A stretch of DNA of 64,000 nt from Brachionus rotundiformis (GCA_016802295.1 JAESIW010000200.1:2745542-2809541), one strand, 5' to 3'. Positions 48,210 through 61,200 are shown, numbered from the stretch's first letter. Numbers and translations: made by a program. Notes: generated by a model not told the origin, from the sequence alone.

Positions 48210-49568
48210 ATGAAAAAAGACGACATAATCAAACAAAAGCTTTTCGAAACGTGCAACCTGAGCAACTTTTATCTCGATTACATAATAAATTGTAAATGGG
48301 AAGACGAGAGTCCCATCCATTTGGCCAATTGCTACAAGCAAAAGTTGCACGAAATAGCGGACAAGTATGACCGGATGCTGGAGACGAACCGACAGCGAGA
48401 ACAGCTGTATCTTTCTCTGGACAAATCGGCTCGGTTTGGCAAAAATTTGAGTGTGAACATGGCAGCGCGCACCAGCACACCCAACAAGTCAAAGTCTAAT
48501 TGCTCGTCACTTGCCAACACACCGACAACGCCAATTAGTGGCCGAACGTTCGTCCGCTCATCGTCAACCTCGTCCAACATTGGTCGAGTGCACAAAACTC
48601 GTCCCGTAAACAAAAAATTGACCGATTTGGAACAAAGAATACACTCGATTTACTACGACGAGTTTGACGATGACGACATCGAGGACGAGTTCAGATGCGA
48701 GCCAAGAACTGGTGATCTTTTCAACGAGGAAGAGTACGAAATCGAGTACCAGGAAGACCTTGATCCAGCCATCACCAATTTAAATCAAAATATAGAAAAA
48801 TCCTATTCCAATTTGAGCAAAGATTCTGGCGTGCTCATAGACAGCTATCACTCGGACTACTCTAACTTTGTTTATAACCCTCAAGGTGAGGAAAAGACCA
48901 AGACCAACGCGGCTGAAACCACGCATCTTGAGCACGACATGGACTCGGTAAGCCCATCGTCCAACGAAGATGACGAAGAGGTGAAAATGAACGAAGAAGA
49001 ACGGGACCAAGTGGCACCATTTAATTTGAGTCTTAAACAAATATTCAATTCTAAAATGGAAAATAGAAGACTAAATGGTTCAAGTCAAGCACCCGGTTAT
49101 AGTTTATTCAATAATAAATTTTACCAAGACCAGTATAAGACGTATACCAAAAATTTACTAAACAAAAAACTATCAAATCTCAGCAAGAAAAGTCCAAATT
49201 ACAATTTAGAGCTTGACTCGACCAATTTGATGTCCTTAGTAGTCGACGAACGTAACACTGTTATTCCCAATGAAGCCAATGACTCAAACTTGTCCCTGTG
49301 TTCAACCAACTCAACTCCATCGCCGTCTTCCACGTCCAGTGCTGAAACAAATGAACTAGAGTACAATTATAACAAAAATCCGAGTCTGGTTTCTTCATCT
49401 TCGATCAACAGCCTTAACCAACCGATGGCCAACAGTCTAATCAAGTCCAGCAATCCACTGTTTTTTAACTACAATTCTCTAATGAATGTATCAATGCTTG
49501 ATAGTATTCAAATAGCCAACAACAACCTAGAGACCGATATGAGCTCAAGCATTTTAATGTTTAATTAA
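48210..49568 (+). CDS. Unrecognised Ser/Asn-rich acidic protein (452 aa)
   Basis: Single exon, 452 residues; family not recognised. Residues 1-85 look structured (FYLDYIINCKWEDESPIHLA, then LHEIADKYDRMLETNRQREQ, probably helical). Residues 88-135 are Ser/Thr/Pro-rich (TPNKSKSNCSSLANTPTTP). An acidic stretch (YYDEFDDDDIEDEFRCEP) and another acidic region (NEDDEEVKMNEEERDQ, about 250-268) follow. The C-terminal 150 residues are Ser/Asn-rich. No signal peptide or membrane segment is visible. The first 800 bases are clearly more GC-rich than any other coding sequence here, while the last third has the usual AT-rich codons. It stands alone, 8 kb from the nearest gene upstream. A regulatory or scaffold protein is possible, but that is a guess. 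Confidence 0.75.
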   Translation: MKKDDIIKQKLFETCNLSNFYLDYIINCKWEDESPIHLANCYKQKLHEIADKYDRMLETNRQREQLYLSLDKSARFGKNLSVNMAARTSTPNKSKSNCSSLANTPTTPISGRTFVRSSSTSSNIGRVHKTRPVNKKLTDLEQRIHSIYYDEFDDDDIEDEFRCEPRTGDLFNEEEYEIEYQEDLDPAITNLNQNIEKSYSNLSKDSGVLIDSYHSDYSNFVYNPQGEEKTKTNAAETTHLEHDMDSVSPSSNEDDEEVKMNEEERDQVAPFNLSLKQIFNSKMENRRLNGSSQAPGYSLFNNKFYQDQYKTYTKNLLNKKLSNLSKKSPNYNLELDSTNLMSLVVDERNTVIPNEANDSNLSLCSTNSTPSPSSTSSAETNELEYNYNKNPSLVSSSSINSLNQPMANSLIKSSNPLFFNYNSLMNVSMLDSIQIANNNLETDMSSSILMFN

Positions 49569-49665
49569 ACATTTTAAGATCAATTTTTGTAAAGTTTTTT
49601 TTTTAATTTTTGTTTAAAATTATTCTAATTTATTTAATATTTAAAACGGTTCTACATTAGGCTTC

Positions 49666-49688
49666 GAGGCTTTGAATAAAAAAGCCTC
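49666..49688 (+). terminator. Hairpin with a polyadenylation signal in its loop
   Basis: GAGGCTTT (49666-49673) pairs with AAAGCCTC (49681-49688) around the loop gaataaa, so the AATAAA signal is presented in the loop, about 110 bases after the stop codon of the 452-residue protein. It is the first AATAAA I see after that gene. Confidence 0.45.
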
Positions 49689-50470
49689 AATTTTCAAAGT
49701 CTAAAGAACTGTTTTAGAATTTTTGACTGCTTTCAAAATTTTGTACAAATGTAGCAGCTTAATCAAAGCTTAAAATCAAGTTTCGGAATTTTTGCCGCCA
49801 TTTTCTTCTAAAAATATCAAAATGTATATAGTCAAGGTGCTGAGTTTTGATTAAAGTTACAAACAGCGTCTTCATGGATTAAGCCCCACAGATTTTTTTA
49901 GTCCTTAAATCAAAATAAAACGATTTAAATTATTTTTCCTTTATATATATTTTTTTTTTTGAAAAATTTTGTTTATACTTTAAAAATCGTAAAATTTTTA
50001 AAATATCTTAAATCAATAATCAATTCTACTGTGATTATTTAGAAGTTTTGATTTGTAATTTATGACTTTTGGTTCCTTTTTTTGTTAAATTATTCAAAAT
50101 TACAAATTTATCAAAACATTTTTGTTTTTTTTCCAACTTAACTTTATCCTTGTTCTTCCTTGTTAAAACATTTTTACCTTTTTTTAATACTATTAAATAA
50201 AATAAAATAAAATAAGATTTTTTTTAATTTGTCCATCAAAAGCCAATATTTAAATGCATTTATTTTCAATAATAAATAAGTTTAATCGAGATTTTATTTC
50301 AAGAATATGTTATCTTTCATGCTTTACAATTTAACTATAGACATATCATATTCATTTTTTATTTCGTTCTCAAAGATTCTTAATATTATTAAAATGTAAA
50401 AAATATTTATTTGAACATTTTGAACGGATATGAGAAAATAATTTACTTTAATAAAGTAAAAAAAAGCTAA
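49689..50470. other. AT-rich intergenic DNA
   Basis: Nothing recognised. A short (AATAA)n-like run lies at about 50195-50215. Confidence 0.3.
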
Positions 50471-50479
50471 CAATCATTT

Positions 50480-50960
50480 TATCCAATTCATTGGACAAAG
50501 CTCGGTCCAGCCTGGCGGCGTATCTTGCAAAATTTTAAATAAAAATTAAATAAATAAAGAAAAAATATATATATTATTATCTGATGTATTAAAAAATATA
50601 GTAAAGCTATAGAATATCTTTTAATTTAAAAATAAGATCGTTGTCAAAATGTTTTTTATTATATTAATTACTAATTTTTACTTTCCTTATGGTTAGCTTA
50701 ATATTTGATTTTTTAGGTATAATTCTTGGAGCCTTAGCTAATTTTGAACAAGTGAATTAAATCAACCCTTTGTCTCCTCTCCAAAATGCTTCCGATTTTG
50801 CTAACAAACTTGATGACTCTTCTTTGTTTTTTCTGATGGCATGGAACCGCAAACTCCAAAAGTGGACCGACAAAGGTCGAATATAGTAAACTTAGCAACT
50901 TGAAGTCAAATCTAGCAAACGATTTTTTGTTTCTTTCAAGCATTCAAAGCAAATCAAATG
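50480..50960 (-). mobile_element. Degenerate non-LTR retrotransposon fragment
   Basis: On the minus strand, 50734-50943 encodes FDFKLLSLLYSTFVGPLLEF followed by AVPC, then a QRRVIKFV block and ERRQRVDLIHLFKI. These are the conserved parts of the C-terminal region of non-LTR reverse transcriptases (SLYKSLVRPxLEYA..., QRRxTK, ERRxRGDLI...). The segments between them are missing, so internal deletions have occurred, and stop codons follow. Downstream on the same strand, a GC-rich block at 50490-50525 (gccgccaggctggaccgagc) may be the element's 3' end. Dead fragment, no autonomous function. Confidence 0.65.
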
Positions 50961-51600
50961 AACCTAGAAGGAATGAACCATTACTTTAAAAAAATTGACT
51001 TTTATTTACACAAAAGTGTGTGTGGTTTCTCAATTTCAAGTTCGTGGTAAAAAGAATACAAAAATCTGTCGGTGACCATTGATTTATTTCTAATTCTATT
51101 TTCATTTGAGATCATTTTTGCTGGTTATAAATCATATAAATCAAAGATTTACCTTTTCTTTTAATTCAAGCTGGTTAACACATCTTATTCGTTGATACCT
51201 AGTGCTTGTCTTGTAAGCATTTCTTGGTAAATTCTCTGGAAGCCAAAACTTTTATCCATTTTGATACTGAAATTTAAAAAATTTTTAAACCTAAATAAAA
51301 AAAGATATTATTTCAATTATATTTAAAATTTTTAATACTGTCTTTATTAAAATTAAACTAAAAATTGTTGAAAATTTAAAAAATTGGTTGAATAATCAAC
51401 TTGAATTTTTTAATATTACTTTTATTTTTAATATATTTTGAAAAAAGCCAAAAAACATTTTGTATTTATTATGTAATTTTACAATAATTTAATAGTTTAT
51501 TTACAACTATTTCTAAGTAAGCGATATTTGAAAATTAGCGTAAAAAAAGTTTAGCCATAAATTCAAATATAGGAACAAAAATTTATGTGTTAAAAATTTA
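50961..51600. other. AT-rich intergenic DNA
   Basis: Nothing recognised beyond simple A/T runs. Confidence 0.3.
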
Positions 51601-51639
51601 TTTATAGAGCTCTAACCATGGCATGCGTGTAATCATTAT

Positions 51640-51850
51640 GGCAAAGTTTGGAAAATCAAATGGACTGAATGGTTTAGTGGTTCGATCAGCTGTCATTTAA
51701 TACCAAGGCTCAAATCCTCCTAGAGAAAGTGAATAGCTGATCGGCAAAAACTATACTTCAGCTCTTCTGCAATCGAGTAAGGCTAACCACCCAACCGCAA
51801 AAGTGCTAAAGAATAAAGATAAAATGCTCCATAAAAAGCGAGAAGTAATT
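51640..51850 (+). mobile_element. Candidate tRNA-derived SINE
   Basis: An about 200-bp GC-richer island in AT-rich DNA. It contains a perfect match to the RNA polymerase III A box (tggtttagtgg, 51670-51680) and a one-mismatch B box (ggctcaaatcc, 51707-51717). The two are 37 bases apart start to start, slightly less than in a tRNA. The flanks cannot form an acceptor stem and the T-stem is only partly paired, so it is not a functional tRNA gene. A tRNA-like head followed by an unrelated body (to about 51850) is the layout of a SINE. Confidence 0.45.
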
Positions 51851-52221
51851 AGTTTATTAAACGAAATGAATTTTTTAATAATTTTACCTGAAAATTACAA
51901 TTTAAAAATCAGTTTAAAAGTTAATTAAATTATGGAATTAAAAATCAAAATATTTATTAAAAAAATCTTTAAAAATAACATTTTATTTGATTATAAAATC
52001 ATTAAACAAGCAAAAACAAATTTTTTTAGAAATAAAAATAAAAATGAGTTAGCTTTTTTTTTCAAAATTTGATTTAATTGATTATAAATTTAGTCTTTAA
52101 AAAAAAATTTCGTTATTTTCAATTTTTGAAAAAATGTTTAAAAGCTCATTCGATTTGGTTTGATTTATCAAAACCAAATTTAAACATTTAATTATCAAAT
52201 TTGGTGATAAAAAACGTCGAA
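51851..52221. other. AT-rich DNA downstream of the DYRK gene
   Basis: 3' flank of the kinase gene; no separate feature recognised. Confidence 0.3.
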
Positions 52222-55200
52222 TTAATTTAGCGGCGGGAAAAAGGTATTCAAATTGTTTTTCTTGTCTTTTGAATCATGGTCGTTTACATCGATGGTATTT
52301 TGCATGATATTCATATGTTTTTGGAAATGAAATTCATTAAATGTGTTATCGTTATTAAAAATTCCATTGTCTGAAAAAAAAACATGTTATTTATGAAATA
52401 TACTGGTGATTAATTACTGTTAGCATCAATTTAAAATAACTTGTATTCAAAAATTCAAAACTTAAAAGTGTGCTTAAAAAAAGCTTGTACAAAAATCATA
52501 AAGTCAATAAAAATAAACTTTTTTAAATATATAATTTAAAATTTAAAAAATATCATCTAGTATTGCTTGATTGACTGGCTGTGATTTTTATACAATAATT
52601 TGGTTAATTATTTAAATCACAAATCTCCCAGAATATCTTAAATTAATAACTACCAACTTTTATATTCTGAAAGATTGGTTACAAATTTGTTAAGATGTTA
52701 TGCAGCAAGCACCGAAAAAACAGTTTATTACTATTTAAAAATCAAGATATGACAAGGCTATAGTAATTTGTTTGATTAAGTTTGATTAAAGGAATGATCT
52801 CTCATTTCTAGCATAATCTTGTAAAATAAAAATTTTAATTAATTAAACTAGAAATTATAAGCTAACAGTATATTAAATTTTTTTTTCTTCTATCTTATCT
52901 AGTATGTAGCTAATACTTACGAGTATTATCATGCTCAATGCTTGTTTCGGCTTCTCGTCGATGTCGATGCTTCGGACGTACATCTTTTGAGCTTTTCTTT
53001 TTTAATTCTACAATCCATGGATGCTTAAGCGCTTCTTCGGCGTTCATTCTTACAGCTGGATCCCATCTTAAAATTTACTCATTTAGATAAAATTTTAAAA
53101 CATAAAAATATAGTGACGTACTCCAAACAACGACTGACAAAATCTACAAAATTGGTATCAGTAGTCTTTAAAATTTGAGCCAATGATTTGGAACCAACTC
53201 GGCGTTTCTTGAACAATTTTGTATTTAAATTACGAGGCATATTTTTTGAATCAAAAAATAGTTTTCGTCTAGATGCTTCGGCTAATATGTGAGCAGGTGG
53301 CAAATCGATAACTTCCATAATCATTGCCAATTGTTCGGCTTCGTTTTCACCAGGAAAAATTGGATAACCAGTAAACAATTCGACCAAAATACAACCAAAT
53401 GACCACTTAAACAAGCAATGAATCTTGGTTAATCAAAATTACTTTTTATAAGATTTCTACTCACCATATCAATCGCTGTTGTGTACGGTATTCCTAGAAT
53501 AATTTCTGGTGCTCGATAAAATCGACTCTGGATATAAGTGTAGACTAGAGAACAAATTTTTATTTTTAAAATTTATTAAAATTTTTAAAAATCTTATATA
53601 TACTTCTTTGAGACTCGAAGCAGCCTGAACCAAAATCAATGACTTTAATAGCCGAACTGCCCTTTTGTCTTAACAAAATGTTTTCCGGCTTCATGTCACA
53701 ATGAATAATATTCTCTTTATACATAACTTTCATGCATTGTAAAATTGAATAGGCAAATCGTCTAACTAAATGAATACTAAATCCTTGATAGTTGTTCTTT
53801 TTAATGAGCTCGTATAAGTTGATTCTAAAAATATTAATTTTTTTTATTTATTTTAAATATTTTATTGTTTTAATAAAAATTAATAAAAAAAAACAAAGTT
53901 TAAAGATAGCGTTTGATAGCTAAAAGGATAACATAATTCAATAAAATATACTTAATTATTATTTTTTTTCAGAATTTGGTTTCTTTTAAAAAAAGCAATG
54001 ACAACTATATTTTTTTAGTGATTATTTTAAGGTAAAACGGTATGCTTGACATTAATTTTAATTAAATTTAATTGCTTTTTAAAATGTTATAGTCTAAAAC
54101 ACAAATGAATGTTTAGGAATTATATAAAAAAAGCTAAAATTTATAAAAAAAAACAAACAAGTTAATGTTGAAAAATGGAAATCTGATCTACGGATAAATT
54201 AAAAAGCAAAAAAAATTACCCTAAAATCTCGAATGATATACATAAATGATTTCTAAAATAAAAATATTCTTTCATATGAACCACATTTATGCCATTGTCA
54301 TGGTCCATATTTTTCAAATGCTGGAGAATGTTCACTTCTACCATTCCTTGTTGCTGAAATCTAAAAATAAAATCAAAATTGTCTTTAATAAGAATTTTTA
54401 AATGATAACCCTAAAAAAACATACCTTTTTTTGCTTCGGATTATTTTAATAGCCACATGTTCCTTGCGCTTATGGTCAAAACATTTAAGAACTTGTCCAA
54501 AGCTTCCTTTGCCAAGAGTCTCAATTATTTCGTATCTGTAGGCAATGTGGTCTTTATTCACTTTTAGATAAGTACCATTCTCATCATCATAGTCTTTTAC
54601 TGTTTGAGCGCTTATTTTCTCAGCATCCAAACCCAAGTACCAAATCTCAGAGTATTCATTTATTTCTTGCTTTTCAAAATCGCTCAATTTATCACCATAA
54701 AGCTGAAGTGCTTCTAAAATTTTTATTTGAAAAAAAAATTGTTAAAATAATAAATAATTTTCTTATCAAAGAAATTAAATTTACCCGTAGATGTCAAACA
54801 ATCATCTTTCTTATGGTGAATTACAATCGGAGTTTGACTGTTCAACTGCTTGCTCGAAAGGACACTTCGTGAATGGTTAAGATTGGATGAGCGGATTTTC
54901 TGTTGCTGGGAATTTGTGGAAATTGTCGAATTGTTGCCGAAAAAAGAGTTTACAATTGAACTAGCGTCTACATGTGACGTATTTGAGTTTTGAACTTGTG
55001 TATGGTGATGATGATGATGGTGATGCTTTTCCTTGCCATTTATTAAACTCACATTACCATTGGAATTATTTTCTTTTGAGTTGGCATAAAAACTGTTCTC
55101 CTTGCGTATATTGGACATGGGATTTATCTTCGAATCTCGACTAGCTCTTTCTGTGATATTCTGGTTTATTTGAGCAATTGATTTTTCGCGGCTTTGTATT

Positions 55201-58200
55201 CCTCGCATGGCGTTGTAGCCAGTATGCTGATGAATGGGCATGGTGGCTGTTATGATTGAGTTATTTGAGTTTACGTAAGAGCTATTATGATTTTTATAAG
55301 AATCAGGTGGCAAGAGAGAATACGTGCTCAGGTCGTTGTCAACAAAAATATTATTAGTACTATTTGTGTTCAAGCTGTTGTTGCTTGTGTTCATATTGTT
55401 GTTGTTGTTGGACGAGCTTAAGTGGTTGAAGTAGCTACGGTTTCCAGATTTATTTGAAGAGCTAAGAAGGGACCGCATTAGATTAGAAGTTAGGTTGTTT
55501 GTACCATTTACTGCACCGGTACTGGCCAAACCATTCGGGTTTGAATTATTTAGTGTTCCATTTGAGACACTGGCATATTTTGTCACTGTCGGATTGGTTG
55601 AGATTTGTTTGGCATCCAAGCCGTATTTGGTCGCCGAGAACGGGTTTGTACTCTGAATCTGAATCTTCTGCAAAAATAAGATTAAGAAGCAAACAAGAAA
55701 AATCCATCTTAACTACTTTTCCGCCTAGTGGCTTATTCTGAACAGATATTTGCTTCAAGTCTGCAAATGGACTAGAGACATCCATTTCGCTATAGGTGGA
55801 CGATTTAGAGTTGGACTGAGCACCAGAAGTTGCTGTCTGTTTAGATGAATGTCCGTTGACAGGCTAAAATGGTAAAGAAAATAAATACATTTTTAAGGAA
55901 AAATTAAGTAAACAAATTCTAATCAAATTTTGATTGTTTAAAAGCTTAAGAAATTAGAAACGTTTAGAACTGCTAGGGATTTTGTTGCTTTTGTAAGAGC
56001 CCTAAAATATTTTCAATAAGAAATTTGTTAAAGACAAATTAAGCAATTATGAAAAGAGCGCTTTGGAAAAACATAAAAAAAAAAGCTTAATTATATTGAA
56101 AAACACCTTAAAGTATGAAATAATTTTTAAAAAAACTAAAAATATATTAAATATAGGTAAACAAATCATGGTAACTGATTTCACTTACGAGAGTGCATTA
56201 AACAGCCCGAAATCCATAAATTAATAAAAAACTAATTTGTTTATAAATTTTCAATAAACAATTTCTCTTGTTTAGAAAATAGGAAAGTTTTAGATAGACA
56301 TTTTGGCCAATTAGTTAAGTAACTTGGTTTAACTTTTAAATATAAAAGTTCCAAGCTATGCATAGAAGATGAATCCACTAAAGGAACGACAAAGAGTAAA
56401 GAGAAAAAAAGAAAAAAGTGAATAATAATTTAAAGGTATTATCTTGAAAATCAAAATATTTTAACATTTAATTTTGAAATAAAATATGAAAAAAAAATTT
56501 TAACTTTGAAATTTTATTTGACAAAGATAAACTAGTTAATTATAGAATTCATAGTGCTAATGACCTTGTTAATCTAGAATTATTTTATTAAGGATCTTCC
56601 AAAAATGGATTATTTAACTACGTGTCACTTGTAGGTATTTAAAAGAATATTTTAATAAAGTTTTCGTTTCTTAAACTGCTATTGAAATACTGATAATAAA
56701 CAGATTTATCAAAATTTAAATCGATTATGACCATTTCATAAAGTCTTTTTTAAAAAATCATAACAGCGCCACAAATTCTGGACATCATTGATTGTTATAT
56801 TAGTTTTATTTTCCAAGTAGCTATACCAGATTTTACTGAAGCCTCAAAGTCTCATGTTTTATAATTAAATGGTCATAGACATTTTGTTTTAAACAAATAA
56901 TAAACCTTCCGAGATGACTTAATTGTGCCAGGTTTTTTCCTAAGAAACCAAATAAAATATCTAGTTTAAACTTAAGCTCAAAATTTTATCTCAATGTTAT
57001 AAGTCTATTCTTATTTATTAAATTGGATCAAATTTTGGAACGCTTTTAAAATTTGACAGTTTAAAAATAAATAATTTTTCTATCTTATTTGAGGTTACAC
57101 TATTATATAACTTTTCTTTAGAATAATGCGTAATTATTGTCCAAATTCAAAAGAAAACATATTTGTAAACTAAAACTCTAACCTATTATTTCTTTTCTTT
57201 TTAAATAATTTTCAAGCTTTCGCTGTCGAATTTTACAAAAATCAATTAATTTAATTATAAGAAATAGTTTCAAGATTTTTAAATTAATGAAATAATAATT
57301 CATAGCCCGCAGTAGTTTTTACGAGCTTCATTACTTAATTTGTTTTAAAAAAATACTTGCCAATCGTTACCTTTTTTAATTTTTGTTTTAAAGCTGAACA
57401 ATTAAGTAAATGCTCTCTGTAAAATGACCAAAAGTGACAAAACTTTGCCGATATTGGCTAGTATATTCTCTTTATTACACAAGATTCGGTATGTAAAAAA
57501 TCAAATTTTTCTAAATTCTTTATCCAAAAAATAAAACTTGATTAAAAATTAATCAGCTTGAGGTGCTATAAATTTAAAAAAAAGCTTTTATGTAAAATAG
57601 TAGAGTAAGTAAATTCATGCGCACTTAATTGGAGCCTTAATTTGTGTCATGGATTAATTTAAACGTTTCCAGTTAAAAAAAAGAGTTATATATTTGACTT
57701 CCGTTACCAAGTTAAGGTTTAGAAAATATTTTTCAAAATTAAAAATAATACTTTTTTTAATTAATATATCCGCTAATTTGCTTACAAAATGAAATTTAGT
57801 CAATTAAGTGACAAATTGTGAGTTAATTTTAGAAATTTTTAAACTCTAAAAATTTTTAATGGTTTCAAAATCTTAAAAATTAAGTTTATGTGAAAAAAAT
57901 GTCCTCTATTTACAAAAAATGTAAATAAGCAAACAAAAACTTTCATTTTCCTCAACCAAGTTGCCGAAAAAAGATTCCGAATTGGATAGAATTTTGGATT
58001 ATTTACCTGCTGAAGCCTCATCCTAAAGAACAAATCAGTTATTTTCGGTGAAGGCCAAATTTTAAAAATTTAAAAATAAAACCAAATATTTAAAATTATT
58101 AAATTTAAACTTTAATTTAACGCAACTCTTTGGCTGTTCTTAGCTAGAAGAGATTGTGTTTAACAATCATATTTGAATAGAACAACTAATAATGAAAACC

Positions 58201-61200
58201 TAGGACCTTTACAGAAACAAAAGAAATAATAAAAAACGAGCTTCTTTATTACCATGAAAACTGAACAATTTAATTTTTTCAATTGAAAATTTTTCTCAAA
58301 AAATTCCTCAAGCTGAATACATATCTTAATTCTGCTCTTAATTAACCGGCTTGCAAATAAGTTTGCAATAGTTATTTAATTAGCCAAAATTCCAAATAAT
58401 TTTTTAGGAAATTTTAAGCTTTTTAGAAGGTCTCAAATTTACCAAGCCTATATCTGTGTATAAATTTATATGAAGGTTTTTTACTTGAAGGCAATCTAAG
58501 ATTTTGTCAAATTTTTTTGTTTGTGAAGCGACTTTAACTTCATAATCAGAAATATTATTTCTATTTGATACTTAAAGACCATAATAAATAAGCTAAGCCC
58601 CAAGTTATGTATAAAAGCTTCATACTAGGTTTTTTATCAACAAATATTAAATTTATTTCAAAATTTAAATTTAAAATTTTTAATTTTAATTTAGTCTAAA
58701 GATTAAATTTAAAAGAATCTAATATTTAAACTAGAAAATTTTGTTTTCCTAATTTATCATAAAAATGCACAACTCATCGAAAGAGAGTATTGATATATAT
58801 TTAATTTTTCAAATTCTTAAATATAATTTTATGAGTCATTTTAGTCGAGACAGACAATTTTTTCTTTTAATTCTGACAAACCTTAATTTCTTTTCTATCT
58901 GATTGAATTAGATGAAAATTCGATTTGATTGAGTTTTTTTCTATGGTATCCAAATTTTCCAATGATTCTTTGCTTGAATTTTTGCTCCTGTTTCTACTCG
59001 TGCTATCAAAATGCTTTTGACTCTTCAATTCATTTTGTTGAAATTTTTTTATGAAGTTCAGCTTATTCTGATGGCTGTCCGTGTCATAGAATTCACTCGG
59101 ATATATTTTGTTACTTTTGGACAAAATGTACAATGGTACCGCGTCAGATTTGGATTCATTTTTGGGTTTTATGACCACGTCTTTGTCGCTTTTGGAAAGT
59201 CGCATTTCATAGCTAGGATTCAGGTTGCTGGATCTCAACTCCCTCTGGGACTTTTGATTGTTGAACAAATCAAAAAGCCCAGAGTCAGTTTTCTTGGGAA
59301 CAGCCAATTTTTTGCCAGAAATAAGCGCTGTCCCGCTTATGGACTCGTTCGAAAAGTCCAACGAGTTAGGCAGCTTGTTTATACGCTTAGAAGACGATTC
59401 CAATAGTGACGTAATCATCATAACTTGTCAAATATTATTTCATTTCTCAAAAAAATATTAAAAATCTAGTTGCCAGAGAAAAATGTAAGCCAATATTGAA
59501 GTTTGTTTAACAATCGGTAGTTTAATTATTAATTTTTTTACCGAGAAACAAAAGACTCTGAAAGTCGATTATAAAAGTTTTAGCTAAAAAATTTTTTAGT
59601 TTCGTGACTAGAAAAAGAAAAAGGAGATCATTTGTGCTGGCTGGATTTTCCGAAAAACCGATCTCGAACTTAAATTAGTATTTTACCTGCACAAAACCAA
59701 ATGTAAGCAGGATAAACTAAAGGCATATGAAAAATATTATTAGATGAATATTTTATCATTAAGTAAACAGAAACTTTATAAAATCAATTTAAAAATTATA
59801 AAGCTAAATTAAATTTGGTGCCATGGAATTTGCAAAATAAAGTTCGATTGGTTTCTTGATTGGAAAAAATGCTTTGCTAGAATAATAGCCTAGCTTTAGA
59901 AAATATTGTTAGATTAATTTAGAGCTTAATTTTTAAAAAAATTGCTGACAATTATTGTTGGCTAAATTAATCTTAAATTTAAACACTCTAAAATTTTAAT
60001 CCAACACATTTGATTGTTTGACTCAATTATTGTTTTCATATTGTTTGATTATAAAATTGTTTTTATAGCTTTTATATATAAATATATATATATATATATC
60101 TATGTTTTGAAAAAAATAAAAGGTTTTTCGCGTTATTCCATTACCATTATGTGATCAATATATACTTTGAAATTTACTTTTTTTAGACATATAAATAGCT
60201 TAAGAAGAATACAAACATAGGTATTTTCAAGTAGTGTATAGTTTTTGAGATTTGTGAATGTTTCTTGATCTGGAAGTTTTGATAAACAAAATTTACAAAA
60301 GCAACTAATTATCCGTGTGAAAAAAAATCAGGTATAAATAAAAAATAATATGCCAAGTTATTGAATTTTTTTCAACAGTTCTCGAGTGTTAGAGATTAAA
60401 ATAAACTAAGTAAAAACTTAAAATTAGTCTTAATGACGTAAATAAATAAAATATTTAAAAAATAATATTGAATCACTAATTGATCAATTTTTACATGGTT
60501 ATATTTGTATTTTTTGATTGACATTCGTGAAAAAAAAACTTCAAAAAGCAAACTACTTTAAAAAAACGATTATCTAAAAGTTTTTGTATCCTTAATTATC
60601 ACATTACATGATTTTAATTTTTTTTATTAAATTAAATCAATAAATTTAAAAAAAAATGCTTTTTATACTAAATATTTCTATTTACAAAAATGAGAAATAT
60701 TCAAATATCTCATTAGTTTTGAAATTTGAACATTAAGATAAAAGTAAAAATTATTGATCTTATTTTTTACTAAAAAAATAATTGACTTTAAAACAAATAG
60801 CTTATAAATCCTAAAAATTGAATTAATCATTATTTTGTTCTTATAAAAATTGCACTAGACATTCAAACAAAAAAGATTTTTTTTACTAAATTAAACATTA
60901 AGTCAACTAGTAAATGAAAGAGTAAATATTAAGTAAATATCAAGTACTAAATGATCGAAATCTAAAAATTTTTGTGTCTTCAGTTAATTATTTTAATTTT
61001 GTGTAATGAATATGAATTAATTTTGAATTTTGTTTTTTTTATTCTGTAAATAAAATTTTTAAATTTATTTTTCAAATTAATTAAAAATTGAACTATTTTA
61101 TGATTGTGTATAAGATAATTTTTAAAAGTAATTAGCCGCCTAAAATTAATAGATCAAATTAGCTTCAGCATTTTTTTTCCCTTTGATTGTGAAGAAATCT

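Noticed and set aside
48229..49040. Minus-strand frames opposite the 452-residue protein
   Set aside because: They overlap a continuous plus-strand frame with consistent composition and arise because that part is GC-richer and so has fewer stops.
51660..51735. Functional tRNA gene
   Set aside because: A and B boxes are present but the acceptor arms do not pair, the T-stem pairs only in part and the A-B spacing is short.
57839..58033. 64-codon minus-strand frame as a gene
   Set aside because: Only its first five codons (M-R-L-Q-Q) before a GT donor look usable, as a possible tiny first exon of the DYRK gene; the rest reads like intron.
59011..59461. Plus-strand frames opposite the alternative DYRK exon
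   Set aside because: Antisense shadows of the Ser/Lys-rich minus-strand exon; no initiation or splice context.
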